Made by a program: the position numbers and the translations under genes
The notes under the pieces: generated by a model
Database searches by the model: none
Told to the model about the DNA's origin: nothing
The model's input: the letters and a program-made list of their open reading frames with translations, nothing else
Assembly (NCBI RefSeq): GCF_014643735.1
Contig: NZ_BMKA01000002.1
Span: 558,001 to 622,000, forward strand
Source of the DNA: Neptunicoccus cionae
GTDB lineage: Bacteria > Pseudomonadota > Alphaproteobacteria > Rhodobacterales > Rhodobacteraceae
Length of the DNA stretch: 64,000 nt
Reading direction: 5' to 3'
Shown here: positions 36,185-45,480 of the stretch, in pieces
Layout of the letters: every line of letters starts with the position of its first letter
How positions within the stretch are numbered: the stretch's first letter is position 1

Positions 36185-36667
36185 TCAGTCAACCGAGGCC
36201 GTTTCGGGGAGGTTTCGCGTTAGCGTGAGACGGTTTTTCTCTCCTGCTCGCTCAAAGGCGACTTCATCGGTTAAGGACCGGATCAGGTTCCAACCGAAAC
36301 CGCCTTCGGGCAGTTCTTCGAACGAGAACTTTTCGACATCCATCTTCTTTTCCGGCGGTGGACCATCAAATTTCCGCCCCCCGTCAGTGATCTGCACCTG
36401 TAATTTACCCGGCCGCAAGGCCACGACGATTCGGATTTCACCGTCTTCCGCATAAAGATAGGCGTGCTCCACCACATTGTTCAGGGCCTCTGCAGTGACG
36501 AGTTCCAGTTCTTCAACGTAGCTTCGGTTTATACCGTGTTTCCCAAGCCAATCAGTGATTCGACCCAACACGCGCGAAACCTCTGTCTGGACGCTACGAA
36601 TGGCAATTTGCAGGCGCAGTTCGTGAACCTTGGCGACCCGTTGTCCTGTATCCACTGCACCGCTCAT
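36185..36667 (-). CDS. RsbW-type anti-sigma-factor serine kinase
   Basis: A 160-residue GHKL-ATPase protein. The N box EALNNVVEHAYL (about residues 64-75), DGGRKFDGP (G1) and PEGGFGWNLIRSLTDEV (G2) define HATPase_c_2 of the anti-sigma-factor kinase group. Such kinases bind a sigma factor or partner protein and phosphorylate a STAS antagonist. Its start overlaps the stop of the STAS gene by 4 bases, so they form a partner-switch pair. No sigma factor or PP2C phosphatase gene is adjacent, so the output is unknown. Confidence 0.88.
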   Translation of the reverse strand: MSGAVDTGQRVAKVHELRLQIAIRSVQTEVSRVLGRITDWLGKHGINRSYVEELELVTAEALNNVVEHAYLYAEDGEIRIVVALRPGKLQVQITDGGRKFDGPPPEKKMDVEKFSFEELPEGGFGWNLIRSLTDEVAFERAGEKNRLTLTRNLPETASVD

Positions 36668-37011
36668 CCGACTGCTTTCGCGCCGGATGAAAGTGCCCCA
36701 TCAACGGTTTGATGCAGCTGGAAAATCTGATCCATCCGCGTCAGCGCGAAAACCTTCGCGACAATCGGGGACAGCGCGGCCAGTTCCAGCGTTTTCGCCT
36801 GCCCCATCTGTTTCAGCACCGTGACAATTGCCCCCAAACCGGAGCTGTCCATGAACTGGATACACGACATATCAAGCAGAATGTGATCCGCACCACGATC
36901 TGAAATATCCCTCAATGCTTCTTTGAAACGGACCGATTGCGCCGCATCAAGCCGCGGCCCGCACAGCCGCACCACTGTAATTCCACCAAAATTGCTGACT
37001 TCAACTTTCAT
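36664..37011 (-). CDS. STAS-domain anti-anti-sigma factor
   Basis: A 115-residue SpoIIAA/RsbV-like protein with a single STAS domain. MDSSGLGAIV (Ser56-Ser57) is the phosphoacceptor loop, and VRLCGPRLDAAQS and the C-terminal VFALTRMDQIFQLH are family features. Unphosphorylated protein would sequester the anti-sigma kinase encoded by the overlapping next gene, releasing its target; phosphorylation would reverse this. First gene of the pair; transcribed away from the adenine deaminase gene. Confidence 0.9.
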   Translation of the reverse strand: MKVEVSNFGGITVVRLCGPRLDAAQSVRFKEALRDISDRGADHILLDMSCIQFMDSSGLGAIVTVLKQMGQAKTLELAALSPIVAKVFALTRMDQIFQLHQTVDGALSSGAKAVG

Positions 37012-37206
37012 ATGTTTTCCAATCCGCCAATTCGTTACAGGCGCCCACGCACCGTCGATTTGGTCAATCGTTCCACAAAATTCCTACTAAAACCTTTCCA
37101 TCACCGGCCCCCGTTAGAAAAGTGTCATCAATTTTAGCTAAACCCGACATACAACGCCCCTTGTCCCGCGAAATCAGACCCGCCATTCTTTACACGGCAG
37201 GATACA

Positions 37207-37220
37207 TGACCATCTGGTCA
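37207..37220. promoter_or_regulatory. Palindrome upstream of the adenine deaminase gene
   Basis: TGACCA-TC-TGGTCA is a perfect 14-base palindrome 43 bases before the deaminase start. Its position suits an operator for a dimeric (GntR/FadR-like or other) regulator; no regulator gene is adjacent. Confidence 0.4.
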
Positions 37221-37262
37221 ATTTTCTCTTGAACCAAAGCGCACAGGGTGAAACACTATGAC

Positions 37263-39062
37263 ATGAAAACACACTTCCCTGCATGGCCCGACGTCGCCCC
37301 CCAACTCATCGCAACCGCTGCCGGACGTGAACCGGCGGACACGGTTATCAAGGGCGGTATCTGGGTGAACGTCCACACACGCGAACTGCTCCCTGATCAT
37401 GACATTGCGATCCGCGACGGGCGCATTGCGTTTTGCGGGCCGGATGCCAGCCACTGCATCGGGGAAACCACCAAAATTATAGAAGCCAAGGGCCGCTATA
37501 TTATGCCAGGGCTTTGTGACGGGCATATGCACATCGAAAGCGGGATGCTGACGGTTTCCCGCTTTACAGAGGCGGTCATTCCCCACGGTACAACCACCAT
37601 GTTTGTGGACCCGCACGAAGTGGCCAATGTGCTGGGCATGGACGGCGTGCGCCATATGCACGACGAGGCATTGGCCCAGCCGATCAACGTGTTCGTGCAA
37701 ATGCCATCCTGCGCGCCTTCAGCGCCGGGCCTTGAAACAACCGGCACAGAGCTTGGCCCCGAAGATGTGGCCGAAGCGATGAGCTGGCCCAACATCATCG
37801 GCCTTGGAGAGATGATGAACTTTCCCGGCGTGATCCACGGCGACCCCAAAATGCTTGGCGAAATCGCGGCAACCCAGCGGGCGGGGAAAACCGTGGGCGG
37901 GCATTATGCCTCTCCTAATCTCGGGCCGGAGTTCGCGGCCTATGTGGCGGGCGGCCCTGCGGATGATCACGAGGGCACCTGCGAGGCAGACGCCATTGCC
38001 CGTGTGCGTCAGGGGATGCGCTCTATGATGCGGCTGGGGTCTGCGTGGTACGATGTGGAAACGCAGATCACGGCGGTAACGGAAAAGGGGCTCGACCCGC
38101 GCAACTTTATCCTGTGCACCGATGACAGCCACTCTGGCACGTTGGTGAATGACGGCCATATGAACCGCGTCGTGCGTCATGCTATCGCCTGCGGCTGTGA
38201 CCCGTTGGTGGCGTTGCAAATGGCGACGATCAACACGGCGACGCATTTCGGTCTGGAGCGGGATATCGGATCTATCACACCGGGGCGGCGGGCGGATATC
38301 ATCCTGACCTCCGACCTGAAAACCCTGCCGATCGAGCTGGTTATGGCCCGTGGTGAAATCGTGGCTGAAAACGGCGAAAATGCCGTTGATCCAACCGCTT
38401 ACGCATGGCCTGCGGACACCCGACAGACCGTGCATCTAGGCAAAACACTAGGTGCCGGAGATTTTGCGATCACCGCTCCGCAAGGCGCGCAAACCGTGAC
38501 AGCGCGCGTGATTGGCGTGGTGGAAAATCAGGCCCCGACCAAAGCGCTGACCGCTGAACTTTCGGTTAACAATGGCACCGTGTCTGGCGACCCAGCACAA
38601 GACGTCTGCCAGATTGCATTGGTGGAGCGTCACCGCGCGACAGGGGGCGTGGTTAACGGGTTTGTCTCGGGCTTTAACTATACTGGCAAAATGGCGATGG
38701 CCTCTACCGTGGCCCACGATAGCCACCATATGATTGTTGTTGGCACCGACCACGAGAATATGGCGCTGGCAGCCAATCGCCTTGGCGAAGTGGGCGGCGG
38801 CATCTGTGTCTTTAAGGATGGCGTGGAAATCGCTATGGTCGAACTGCCTATCGCTGGGTTGATGTCCGACCTCCCCGCACAGGATGTCGCCAAAGCAGCC
38901 GACCGTATGGTCGCGGCGATGGCCGAATGTGGCTGCACCGTGAACAACGCCTACATGCAGCACTCCCTGCTGGCGCTGGTTGTGATACCAGAACTGCGGA
39001 TTTCCGATCTGGGACTGGTGGATGTGGTTAAATTTGAGATGACCCCGCTATTTATAGAATAA
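37263..39062 (+). CDS. ade: Adenine deaminase
   Basis: Amidohydrolase that deaminates adenine to hypoxanthine and ammonia. The 599-residue protein has an N-terminal beta domain, the metal motif LCDGHMHIESGML, VDPHEVANVLG, ILCTDDSHSG and HHMIVVGTD in the C-terminal domain, and SITPGRRADIIL. A GTG at 37248 would add 5 residues; ATG 37263 is chosen because AGGGTG lies 12 bases upstream. A palindrome lies before the gene. AMP nucleosidase, encoded 53 bases downstream, supplies its substrate, so the two form a purine-salvage operon. Confidence 0.93.
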   Translation: MKTHFPAWPDVAPQLIATAAGREPADTVIKGGIWVNVHTRELLPDHDIAIRDGRIAFCGPDASHCIGETTKIIEAKGRYIMPGLCDGHMHIESGMLTVSRFTEAVIPHGTTTMFVDPHEVANVLGMDGVRHMHDEALAQPINVFVQMPSCAPSAPGLETTGTELGPEDVAEAMSWPNIIGLGEMMNFPGVIHGDPKMLGEIAATQRAGKTVGGHYASPNLGPEFAAYVAGGPADDHEGTCEADAIARVRQGMRSMMRLGSAWYDVETQITAVTEKGLDPRNFILCTDDSHSGTLVNDGHMNRVVRHAIACGCDPLVALQMATINTATHFGLERDIGSITPGRRADIILTSDLKTLPIELVMARGEIVAENGENAVDPTAYAWPADTRQTVHLGKTLGAGDFAITAPQGAQTVTARVIGVVENQAPTKALTAELSVNNGTVSGDPAQDVCQIALVERHRATGGVVNGFVSGFNYTGKMAMASTVAHDSHHMIVVGTDHENMALAANRLGEVGGGICVFKDGVEIAMVELPIAGLMSDLPAQDVAKAADRMVAAMAECGCTVNNAYMQHSLLALVVIPELRISDLGLVDVVKFEMTPLFIE

Positions 39063-39115
39063 CCGGCACTAAGACCGATAATTTCAACGAAAACAAGAAA
39101 CGAGACGAGCCGAAT

Positions 39116-40603
39116 ATGCATAGTAAAACACCGATACTGACCAACCTGATTATACCGGAAACCCCGAAAGCCGAGACCTTTACCTCGGCGGCACAAGCTG
39201 TGGAAGCGATCGAGCGGCTTTATACAATTGCGACGGATTTTCTGTGCGCGCAGTTTGCGGAATACCACGCAGGCACGCCACCCAAAGGGCACTACCGCGC
39301 CTATTACCCGCAGCTTTCGATCACCACATCAACCTACACCCAAGTGGACAGCCGCCTGTCCTTTGGCCACGTGGGGGAGCCGGGAACCTATACAACCACG
39401 CTGACACGGCCCAAACTGTTCGGCAATTATCTGCGCCAACAGATCGAGCTTCTGCTGGAAAATCACGGTGTACCGGTGACAGTTTCCGTGTCTGACGTGC
39501 CGATTCCGCTGCATTTTGCGCTGACGGAAGAACTGCGTCTGGCCGAAGGTCAGGTCCGCGCCGATGCCCGCCCTTTGCGGGATATTTTCGATGTGCCTGA
39601 CCTGAAAACTACCAACGACGATATTGCCAATGGCGATGCGGAACCGGATGCGGATGGCATCCGGCCGCTGGCCACGTTTACAGCGCAGCGGATCGATTAT
39701 TCTCTGGCGCGTCTGGCCCATTACACAGCCACTGACCCCGAGCATTTCCAGAACCATATCCTGTTCACCAACTACGGGTTCTACATGGATGAATTTGTGA
39801 CTTTCGGGATGCAGGCCATTCAGGATCCCGAAAGCGGGTACACGGAATTTGTGGCCTCGGGGAATTCGGTCGCAACGGCGGACAATCCCCATGTGGATTC
39901 CGCCTTTCGTCAGCCGCAGATGCCGACGTATCATCTGAAACGGGAAGACGGGTCAGGCATCACGCTGGTGAATATCGGTGTGGGGCCGTCCAATGCAAAA
40001 ACCGCGACAGATCATATTGCTGTTTTGCGCCCCCATGCTTGGGTGATGCTTGGCCACTGCGCGGGACTGCGCAATTCCCAAAGTCTTGGGGATTACGTTC
40101 TGGCCCATGCTTATGTGCGCGAGGATAGCGTGCTTGATAACGACCTGCCACTTTGGGTTCCCGTACCTGCCCTTGCAGAAATCCAGATCGCGCTGGAACA
40201 GGCGGTTGCGGATGTGACGGAATTGGAAGGTTATGCCCTGAAACGGGTGATGCGGACCGGCACCGTTGCCAGTGTCGACAACCGCAACTGGGAGTTGAGA
40301 GAGCAATCCGGTCCTGTCCAGAGACTGTCGCAATCCCGCGCTATTGCGCTCGACATGGAGAGCGCGACAATCGCGGCGAACGGGTTCCGCTTTCGCGTTC
40401 CTTACGGCACGCTGCTTTGCGTTTCGGACAAACCGCTCCACGGTGAACTGAAGCTGCCGGGGATGGCATCCGAATTTTATCGCACGCAGGTGACGCGCCA
40501 TTTGCTTATCGGAATTCGCGCGATGGAGTCTCTGCGCGACATGCCGCTGGAACGGCTGCATTCGCGCAAATTGCGCAGCTTTGATGAGACTGCCTTCCTC
40601 TGA
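39116..40603 (+). CDS. amn: AMP nucleosidase
   Basis: Cleaves AMP to adenine and ribose 5-phosphate. The 495-residue protein has the N-terminal AMN domain (GHYRAYYPQLSITTSTYTQ) and the nucleoside-phosphorylase-like C-terminal catalytic domain with LGHCAGLRNSQSLGDYVLAHAY and the DMESATIAANGFRF active-site region. It follows the adenine deaminase gene at 53 bases on the same strand. The combination converts surplus AMP to hypoxanthine, a nitrogen- and purine-balancing route. A large inverted-repeat structure follows the stop. Confidence 0.95.
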   Translation: MHSKTPILTNLIIPETPKAETFTSAAQAVEAIERLYTIATDFLCAQFAEYHAGTPPKGHYRAYYPQLSITTSTYTQVDSRLSFGHVGEPGTYTTTLTRPKLFGNYLRQQIELLLENHGVPVTVSVSDVPIPLHFALTEELRLAEGQVRADARPLRDIFDVPDLKTTNDDIANGDAEPDADGIRPLATFTAQRIDYSLARLAHYTATDPEHFQNHILFTNYGFYMDEFVTFGMQAIQDPESGYTEFVASGNSVATADNPHVDSAFRQPQMPTYHLKREDGSGITLVNIGVGPSNAKTATDHIAVLRPHAWVMLGHCAGLRNSQSLGDYVLAHAYVREDSVLDNDLPLWVPVPALAEIQIALEQAVADVTELEGYALKRVMRTGTVASVDNRNWELREQSGPVQRLSQSRAIALDMESATIAANGFRFRVPYGTLLCVSDKPLHGELKLPGMASEFYRTQVTRHLLIGIRAMESLRDMPLERLHSRKLRSFDETAFL

Positions 40604-40639
40604 CACCGCATCACCGGCACAGGTCCTACGATCGAAATG

Positions 40640-40685
40640 CCCCCCGTTTCGCCGACGATCGGCGGGCACCAGCCAAAATGGGGGG
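40640..40685. terminator. Nested inverted repeat after amn
   Basis: CCCCCCGTTT (40640-40649) pairs with AAATGGGGGG (40676-40685) with one G-T wobble, enclosing a hairpin CGCCGA-CGA-TCGGCG (40650-40664). A terminator without a T tail is most likely, but the nested form is unusual. Confidence 0.45.
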
Positions 40686-40838
40686 GAATTCGCGAAAAAC
40701 CCATAAAAATAGGCGTTTTTCAGCTTTTTCGCCGGTCTCTATCATTGTGTTAAACCTCAATATCTTGTTAACTGCCGCTGGACACCCACTACGGGGCCCG
40801 ACGTCGGGCATGTCGTAAGATCTATGAGGAGCAGTCAC

Positions 40839-41129
40839 GTGACGCAAAAACCTATGACCAAAACACAGCTCGTTGCCGCACTGGCCGAAGCAACCGAGTC
40901 TGACAAGAAAACAGCGAACGAATTCCTCGAAGCGCTGGCTTCCGTCATCACCAAAGAAGTTGCTGCCGGTGGCGCCGCAACTATTCCAGGTCTTGGCAAA
41001 TTCGCTTGTCGTGCCCGTCCGGAGCGCATGGTGCGCAACCCGGCCACTGGCGAGCAAATGAAGAAAGATGCTGACCGCGTGGCAAAAGTGACCATCGCAA
41101 AAGCTCTGAAAGACGTAATCAACGCCTGA
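40839..41129 (+). CDS. hup: HU-family DNA-binding protein
   Basis: Small basic nucleoid protein (96 residues) that bends DNA. MTKTQLVAALAEATE, the beta-arm region GGAATIPGLGKFACRARPER and RNPATGEQM are typical of HU/IHF. A GTG start at 40839 is chosen: AGGAG ends 7 bases upstream, while ATG 40824 lies upstream of that site and ATG 40854 is further away. The HU beta arm usually carries RxARxGRNPxTG; here FACRARPERMVRNPATG deviates slightly. A strong terminator follows. Confidence 0.93.
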   Translation: MTQKPMTKTQLVAALAEATESDKKTANEFLEALASVITKEVAAGGAATIPGLGKFACRARPERMVRNPATGEQMKKDADRVAKVTIAKALKDVINA

Positions 41130-41151
41130 TTGCGATGACAGTTTGAAAACG

Positions 41152-41179
41152 GGCCGTCTGTTCGCAGTCGGCCTTTTTT
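41152..41179 (+). terminator. Terminator of the HU gene
   Basis: GGCCGTCTG, loop TTCG, CAGTCGGCC (nine pairs with one T-T mismatch) followed by six T residues. The UUCG-type loop makes it very stable. Confidence 0.9.
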
Positions 41180-41244
41180 CTTGCCTGATCGACAACACAG
41201 TTTAAGCTGGCACCTCTTAAACCTGCTTTTTTTAAGGAATTTTT

Positions 41245-42594
41245 ATGGCTGTCGGTGATTACGGGTACCACTATCTCAACGGGAAAGAGATCGCGTCCGA
41301 TCCCGATCAATTGCAAATCGTGTTACCAAACAGCCGCGAAAACGACCTTGGCATCACCAGCTATATCTACAGCTACAAGGAACGCCCCATTCTGGAGGTG
41401 ATTGGCGGCGACAAGTCGGACCAGTTCACCGGCGACACTGCCGACATCAAGGGCGGGCGCGGCGGCGACATTTTTCTAAGTGCGGGCACCGGCTTTGACG
41501 AAACCTACAGCCGCGCGAACATTCTGAAAGGTCAGGGTGGCGCAGATATTTTCTATGATACCTATGGCTCTACAGATTATTACGGCGGCACGCAGGGGGA
41601 TTTTTTCACCAACGCCCGCTTGTTAACCAACGCCGATGAAGGGGATGCGGATCGTGCCTTCATGGGGCGCGGTGCGGATCAGGCGGAAATCACCTTTGGC
41701 GATACTTCCGGCCCTGACGGCCAGCACTGGGAAGACCGGAGCCTGCATCTGGACGGCGGCAAGGGACAGGACCGGCTGTTTTTGAATACCGATCAGGTCG
41801 GCCTGCAACTAACCTCCGACAAGGTACTGGATTTTCGCGAAGTGAACTCTGGCACTATGACCATAGCCAATTCCAGTTTCACCGATTTTGAATCCTTCAC
41901 CCTGAACATCGGCGCGCGCTCTGTCACTAAGATGCACGGAGCGCGGTTGGACGACTCACTTATTTGGCTTGATACCGGCAAAAACCGCGATCAGGACCTG
42001 ACGATCTATGGCCACAACGGTGATGATTTTATTGTCGGCAGCTACGAAAACGAAGACGACTTCATTTTTGGCGGCAGGGGCGACGATATTATCACTGGGG
42101 CCGGCGGACAGGGGCGCGGCTGGACCGACCATCTGTTTGGCGGCGCGGGGAATGATATGATCTTTTCCTCCGGTATCGGCGTGCTCGGCGCGGGCAGTAT
42201 CGAAGCCACGGGCGGGCGCGGGGCCGATTTGTTTGTTGTCTCCCACGGGCAGGCGCTTGAATACTTCACGCGCATCAAGGATTTCAAACAGGGTACGGAT
42301 ACAATCGGGCTCGATTTCACCGGCTCTTACGTGCTCAACAGTGATGATCCCCGTGCGCTGGTTGAATCCCTTTCCGATACCAATGTGGTGGTCGAAAAAG
42401 ACGATGCCGAAGCCCTGCGTTTCACGGTGGAGCATGTGACGGCCTATGACACGGTAGAAACCGACGAGTTTTCCTATCTGCACAATTCCGGAGTTTTGCG
42501 GTTCTATAACGGCTCCGGCTGGGAGAAGGTAGCAGTGATCGAAGGCGCCCCTGACCTGTCACTGGAAGATTTCGCTTTTTTCGATTGGGGATAG
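41245..42594 (+). CDS. RTX-type calcium-binding repeat protein (probably secreted)
   Basis: A 449-residue acidic protein. Nonapeptide-like glycine/aspartate repeats occur in two groups: IKGGRGGDIFL / LKGQGGADIFY near residues 68-105 and FGGRGDDIITG / FGGAGNDMIFS / TGGRGADLFV around 280-330. These form calcium-binding beta rolls. There is no signal peptide, so export by a type I secretion system is expected; none is encoded here. No lipase, protease or toxin domain is evident. The C-terminus ends with FAFFDWG, an aromatic-rich tail of the kind T1SS signals show. The ATG is preceded by AAGGAA. Confidence 0.82.
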   Translation: MAVGDYGYHYLNGKEIASDPDQLQIVLPNSRENDLGITSYIYSYKERPILEVIGGDKSDQFTGDTADIKGGRGGDIFLSAGTGFDETYSRANILKGQGGADIFYDTYGSTDYYGGTQGDFFTNARLLTNADEGDADRAFMGRGADQAEITFGDTSGPDGQHWEDRSLHLDGGKGQDRLFLNTDQVGLQLTSDKVLDFREVNSGTMTIANSSFTDFESFTLNIGARSVTKMHGARLDDSLIWLDTGKNRDQDLTIYGHNGDDFIVGSYENEDDFIFGGRGDDIITGAGGQGRGWTDHLFGGAGNDMIFSSGIGVLGAGSIEATGGRGADLFVVSHGQALEYFTRIKDFKQGTDTIGLDFTGSYVLNSDDPRALVESLSDTNVVVEKDDAEALRFTVEHVTAYDTVETDEFSYLHNSGVLRFYNGSGWEKVAVIEGAPDLSLEDFAFFDWG

Positions 42595-42678
42595 GCGCAG
42601 CGCTAGGGTAATTGCGCCCTTTCCTTTCCCACCGCCGTCTGGCAAGCCTTTGGCAATGATGCGTGAAGGACGATCCGG

Positions 42679-43554
42679 TTGGACATAAAAGCTATTGTTA
42701 TGGGACTCGTGTTCGCCCTGATCTGGTCGAGCGCGTTCACCTCTGCGCGAATTATCGTCCTGCAAGCGCCACCCCTGACCATTTCTGCCCTGCGCTTTTT
42801 AATCGCTGGATTGCTCTGCATGGGGATCGCCTATTTGATGGGCCAGCGCATCCGGTTTGATCGCAAAAACTGGGGGGCGGTCGCGATCTTTGGAATTTGC
42901 CAGAACGCCCTGTATCTGGGGCTGTTTTTCATGGCGATGCAACAGATAGAGGCGTCACTGGCTTCTATCATCGCCTCAGCCGTGCCGTTGATCGTCGGGT
43001 TGGTCTCAGCGTTGCAAGGCGAACGGGTTGGCTGGCTCGGCTGGACCGGGCTGTGCACCGGATTTGCCGGAGTTGCCTTGATCATGGGAGCCAGATTGTC
43101 CGGCGGCGTCGATCTGCTGGGCATTCTACTTTGCCTGATCGGTGTGACCGCCCTTGCCATAGCCACGCTGGCAGTGCGCTCGACGTCTTCCAAAGGAAAC
43201 GTCCTGATGGTTGTCGGCGTGCAGATGATGATCGGCAGCGCGGCGCTAGCGTTTCCCGCTTTGCTGTTGGAAGAGCATAGCTTCGTGTGGACCGGCTCTC
43301 TGGTGGGTGCGTTTGCCTATACAGTCATCATGCCCGGCATCGTCGCCACAATGATCTGGTTCATGCTGGTGGAACGGATCGGCGCAACACGGGCCAGTAC
43401 CTTCCATTTTCTCAACCCGTTTTTCGGGGTATTGATCGCCGCTTTAATCCTGAACGAAACCCTTAGTCGCACAGATGTGATCGGGGTTGTGATCGTGATG
43501 GCCGGCATTCTGGCGGTTCAATCCTCCCGCGCGGTGGCCCGTCCGCCTCGCTGA
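42679..43554 (+). CDS. DMT-family (EamA) transporter
   Basis: A 291-residue, ten-TM exporter of the drug/metabolite superfamily. Two EamA repeats are visible: the first from GLVFALIWSSAFTSAR through LGLFFMAMQQIEASLASII, the second ending FLNPFFGVLIAALILNE. Substrates of such carriers include amino acids and metabolites; none can be named. A TTG start at 42679 is chosen since AAGGA lies 8 bases upstream; ATG 42700 is a shorter alternative. It converges with the next gene with no gap. Confidence 0.87.
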   Translation: MDIKAIVMGLVFALIWSSAFTSARIIVLQAPPLTISALRFLIAGLLCMGIAYLMGQRIRFDRKNWGAVAIFGICQNALYLGLFFMAMQQIEASLASIIASAVPLIVGLVSALQGERVGWLGWTGLCTGFAGVALIMGARLSGGVDLLGILLCLIGVTALAIATLAVRSTSSKGNVLMVVGVQMMIGSAALAFPALLLEEHSFVWTGSLVGAFAYTVIMPGIVATMIWFMLVERIGATRASTFHFLNPFFGVLIAALILNETLSRTDVIGVVIVMAGILAVQSSRAVARPPR

Positions 43555-43971
43555 TCAAGCAGCCTTAAAGATAGAGATCTGGTCCAGCGGCATCGGCGCC
43601 TTTATGTCGGTGTACTCGACCATGTGAAACCTCAGCCGGTCGTTCTCGACAGTGGCAAAGTAAGTCACCTGACAAGACCCACAAACGACGTCATTGATGT
43701 CGTAATACTGCTTTTCAACCGCGATACTGATCCCATCCGGCTGTTGCCGCTGGGCGAGGATTTGCCGCGTGTCTGTGCGCACAAGTCCAGCCAATTCCAG
43801 TGTCGCACGATATTCCGCAAGCAAGACACGAAAGGCTTGCTCGGTTTTTATGACCGAGACCTTGTCTTTGACAAAAATCGGCAAGGGAAACACGAAGTTG
43901 CGTGACACGAGGGCATCGTGGCCTTCGAGATGGCGATCCGCCATATATTTAAAAAATGAAGTGTACCCCAT
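43555..43971 (-). CDS. Conserved-looking protein of unknown function (possible thioesterase or NTF2-like fold)
   Basis: A 138-residue soluble protein that I do not recognise. It is rich in aromatic and charged residues (MGYTSFFKYMADRHLEGHD, VEKQYYDINDVVC), has two cysteines in VVCGSCQVTY, and ends LDQISIFKAA. The alternating pattern RLRFHMVEYTDIK suggests a beta sheet with a helix, as in small alpha+beta barrels, but that is a guess. It ends one base from the convergent transporter gene. The upstream 250 bases (43972-44221) are relatively AT-rich and show no other gene. Confidence 0.65.
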   Translation of the reverse strand: MGYTSFFKYMADRHLEGHDALVSRNFVFPLPIFVKDKVSVIKTEQAFRVLLAEYRATLELAGLVRTDTRQILAQRQQPDGISIAVEKQYYDINDVVCGSCQVTYFATVENDRLRFHMVEYTDIKAPMPLDQISIFKAA

Positions 43972-44221
43972 AGCAGGTAGTAACCTCCAACTGGAAAAGT
44001 GTTTGAGCAGAAATATTGGTAGTGGAGCCCACTGGCTACGGGTTTAGATGTAGTCCGACATAGGACAGTGGCTGGCGTGTGTTGCGGGGTAAATAGAACA
44101 GTTTGAAAATGAAGCAATGGCAAATTTCGACCAAACGGTAAACAATCACCGAAATAACGCCATTACGTCACGTTACAGTTGTATTCTGTTGCATTTTTTC
44201 AACTACACAACCCTAGGGCAA

Positions 44222-45325
44222 TCAACCGATTGGTCCACGGTTCTGACCAATCTGTCCACGATGCAGCAATACATGGTCCAAAATCACACAAGCCATCATC
44301 GCTTCGCCAACCGGAACCGCCCTGATTCCCACACAAGGATCGTGCCGACCCTTGGTGATAATTTCAGCCGATTGCCCCGATTTGGTGATGGTCTGGCGTG
44401 GTTTCAAAATTGAAGACGTAGGCTTCACTGCAAATCGGCAGACCAGATCCTGTCCGGTCGAAATACCGCCAAGCACCCCGCCCGCGTGGTTGGAGGAATA
44501 AACCGGTTTGCCGTCATTCCCCATAAAAATCTCATCCGCATTGTCTTCGCCGGTCAGTTCTGCTGCGCCCATGCCTGCACCGATCTCAACTCCTTTGACC
44601 GCATTGATCGACATCATCGCGGTGGCAATATCGGTGTCGATTTTGCCATAAATCGGCGCGCCCAAACCTGCAGGCGCCCCTTTTGCGACCACTTCGATCA
44701 CCGCACCAACAGAGTTTCCTGATTTCCGCAACTCGTCCAGATAAGCAGCCCAGTCTTGTGCCGCTTGCGCATCCGGTGTCCAGAACGGGTTCTGGGCGAT
44801 TTGATCCCAGTCCCATGCCTCACGGTTTATCTTGTGCGGCCCCATTTGCACCATGCAGCCCGTGATCTCGAGATCCGGCACCAGCACTTTTAACGCTTCC
44901 CGCGCGACACCGCCTGCCGCGACCCGCGCTGCGGTTTCCCGCGCGCTCGACCGGCCGCCACCCCGATAATCCCGAATGCCGTATTTCTGCCAATAGGTTA
45001 TATCCGCATGGCCCGGACGGAATTTCTCCATAATGTCAGAGTAATCCTTGCTGCGTTGATCGGTGTTACGGATCATCAACTGGATCGGCGTCCCTGTGGT
45101 CTGGCCTTCGAAAACGCCGGACAGGATCTCCACCGCATCCGGTTCGCGCCGTTGAGTGGTGTATTTATTTTGCCCCGGCTTTCGCAGATCAAGCCAGCGC
45201 TGCAACATTTCCGCATCAAGGGGCACACCCGGAGGGCAACCATCCACCGTCGCCCCGAGCGCGGGTCCGTGGCTTTCGCCCCAGGTGGTAACTGTGAACA
45301 GACGTCCGAAGGAATTGATCGACAT
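44222..45325 (-). CDS. aroC: Chorismate synthase
   Basis: FMN-dependent lyase that makes chorismate from EPSP, the last step of the shikimate pathway. The 367-residue protein starts [20 protein letters not shown], the family signature, with [15 protein letters not shown] in the centre and the C-terminal [18 protein letters not shown], another signature. Length is typical. AAGGAGAAAGC precedes the ATG. It is alone on its strand. Confidence 0.97.
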   Translation of the reverse strand: MSINSFGRLFTVTTWGESHGPALGATVDGCPPGVPLDAEMLQRWLDLRKPGQNKYTTQRREPDAVEILSGVFEGQTTGTPIQLMIRNTDQRSKDYSDIMEKFRPGHADITYWQKYGIRDYRGGGRSSARETAARVAAGGVAREALKVLVPDLEITGCMVQMGPHKINREAWDWDQIAQNPFWTPDAQAAQDWAAYLDELRKSGNSVGAVIEVVAKGAPAGLGAPIYGKIDTDIATAMMSINAVKGVEIGAGMGAAELTGEDNADEIFMGNDGKPVYSSNHAGGVLGGISTGQDLVCRFAVKPTSSILKPRQTITKSGQSAEIITKGRHDPCVGIRAVPVGEAMMACVILDHVLLHRGQIGQNRGPIG

Positions 45326-45420
45326 GGGCTTTCTCCTTGTGAAAACCTGATAGTAGAACCCTGCCCCCTAGAAAACCCTTTTGTGCCAAGGCCGCAGGTT
45401 AATTCTGATGGCCAAAGCAA

Positions 45421-45449
45421 AACAGGCCGCGCTTCACAGCGGGCCTGTT
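45421..45449 (-). terminator. Terminator between the acidic tail-anchored gene and aroC
   Basis: On the minus strand AACAGGCC ... GGCCTGTT form an 8-bp stem with inner pairing (GC/GC), followed by TT and a T-rich run. It ends the gene whose stop is at 45481. Confidence 0.7.
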
Positions 45450-45480
45450 GATTGTTTCGTGATCTGTGAATTGCGCCCGT

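Noticed and set aside
43972-44221. A hidden gene or RNA in the AT-richer gap before aroC
   Set aside because: No convincing start, ribosome site, protein-like frame or stable hairpin was found; only promoter-like AT-rich sequence.
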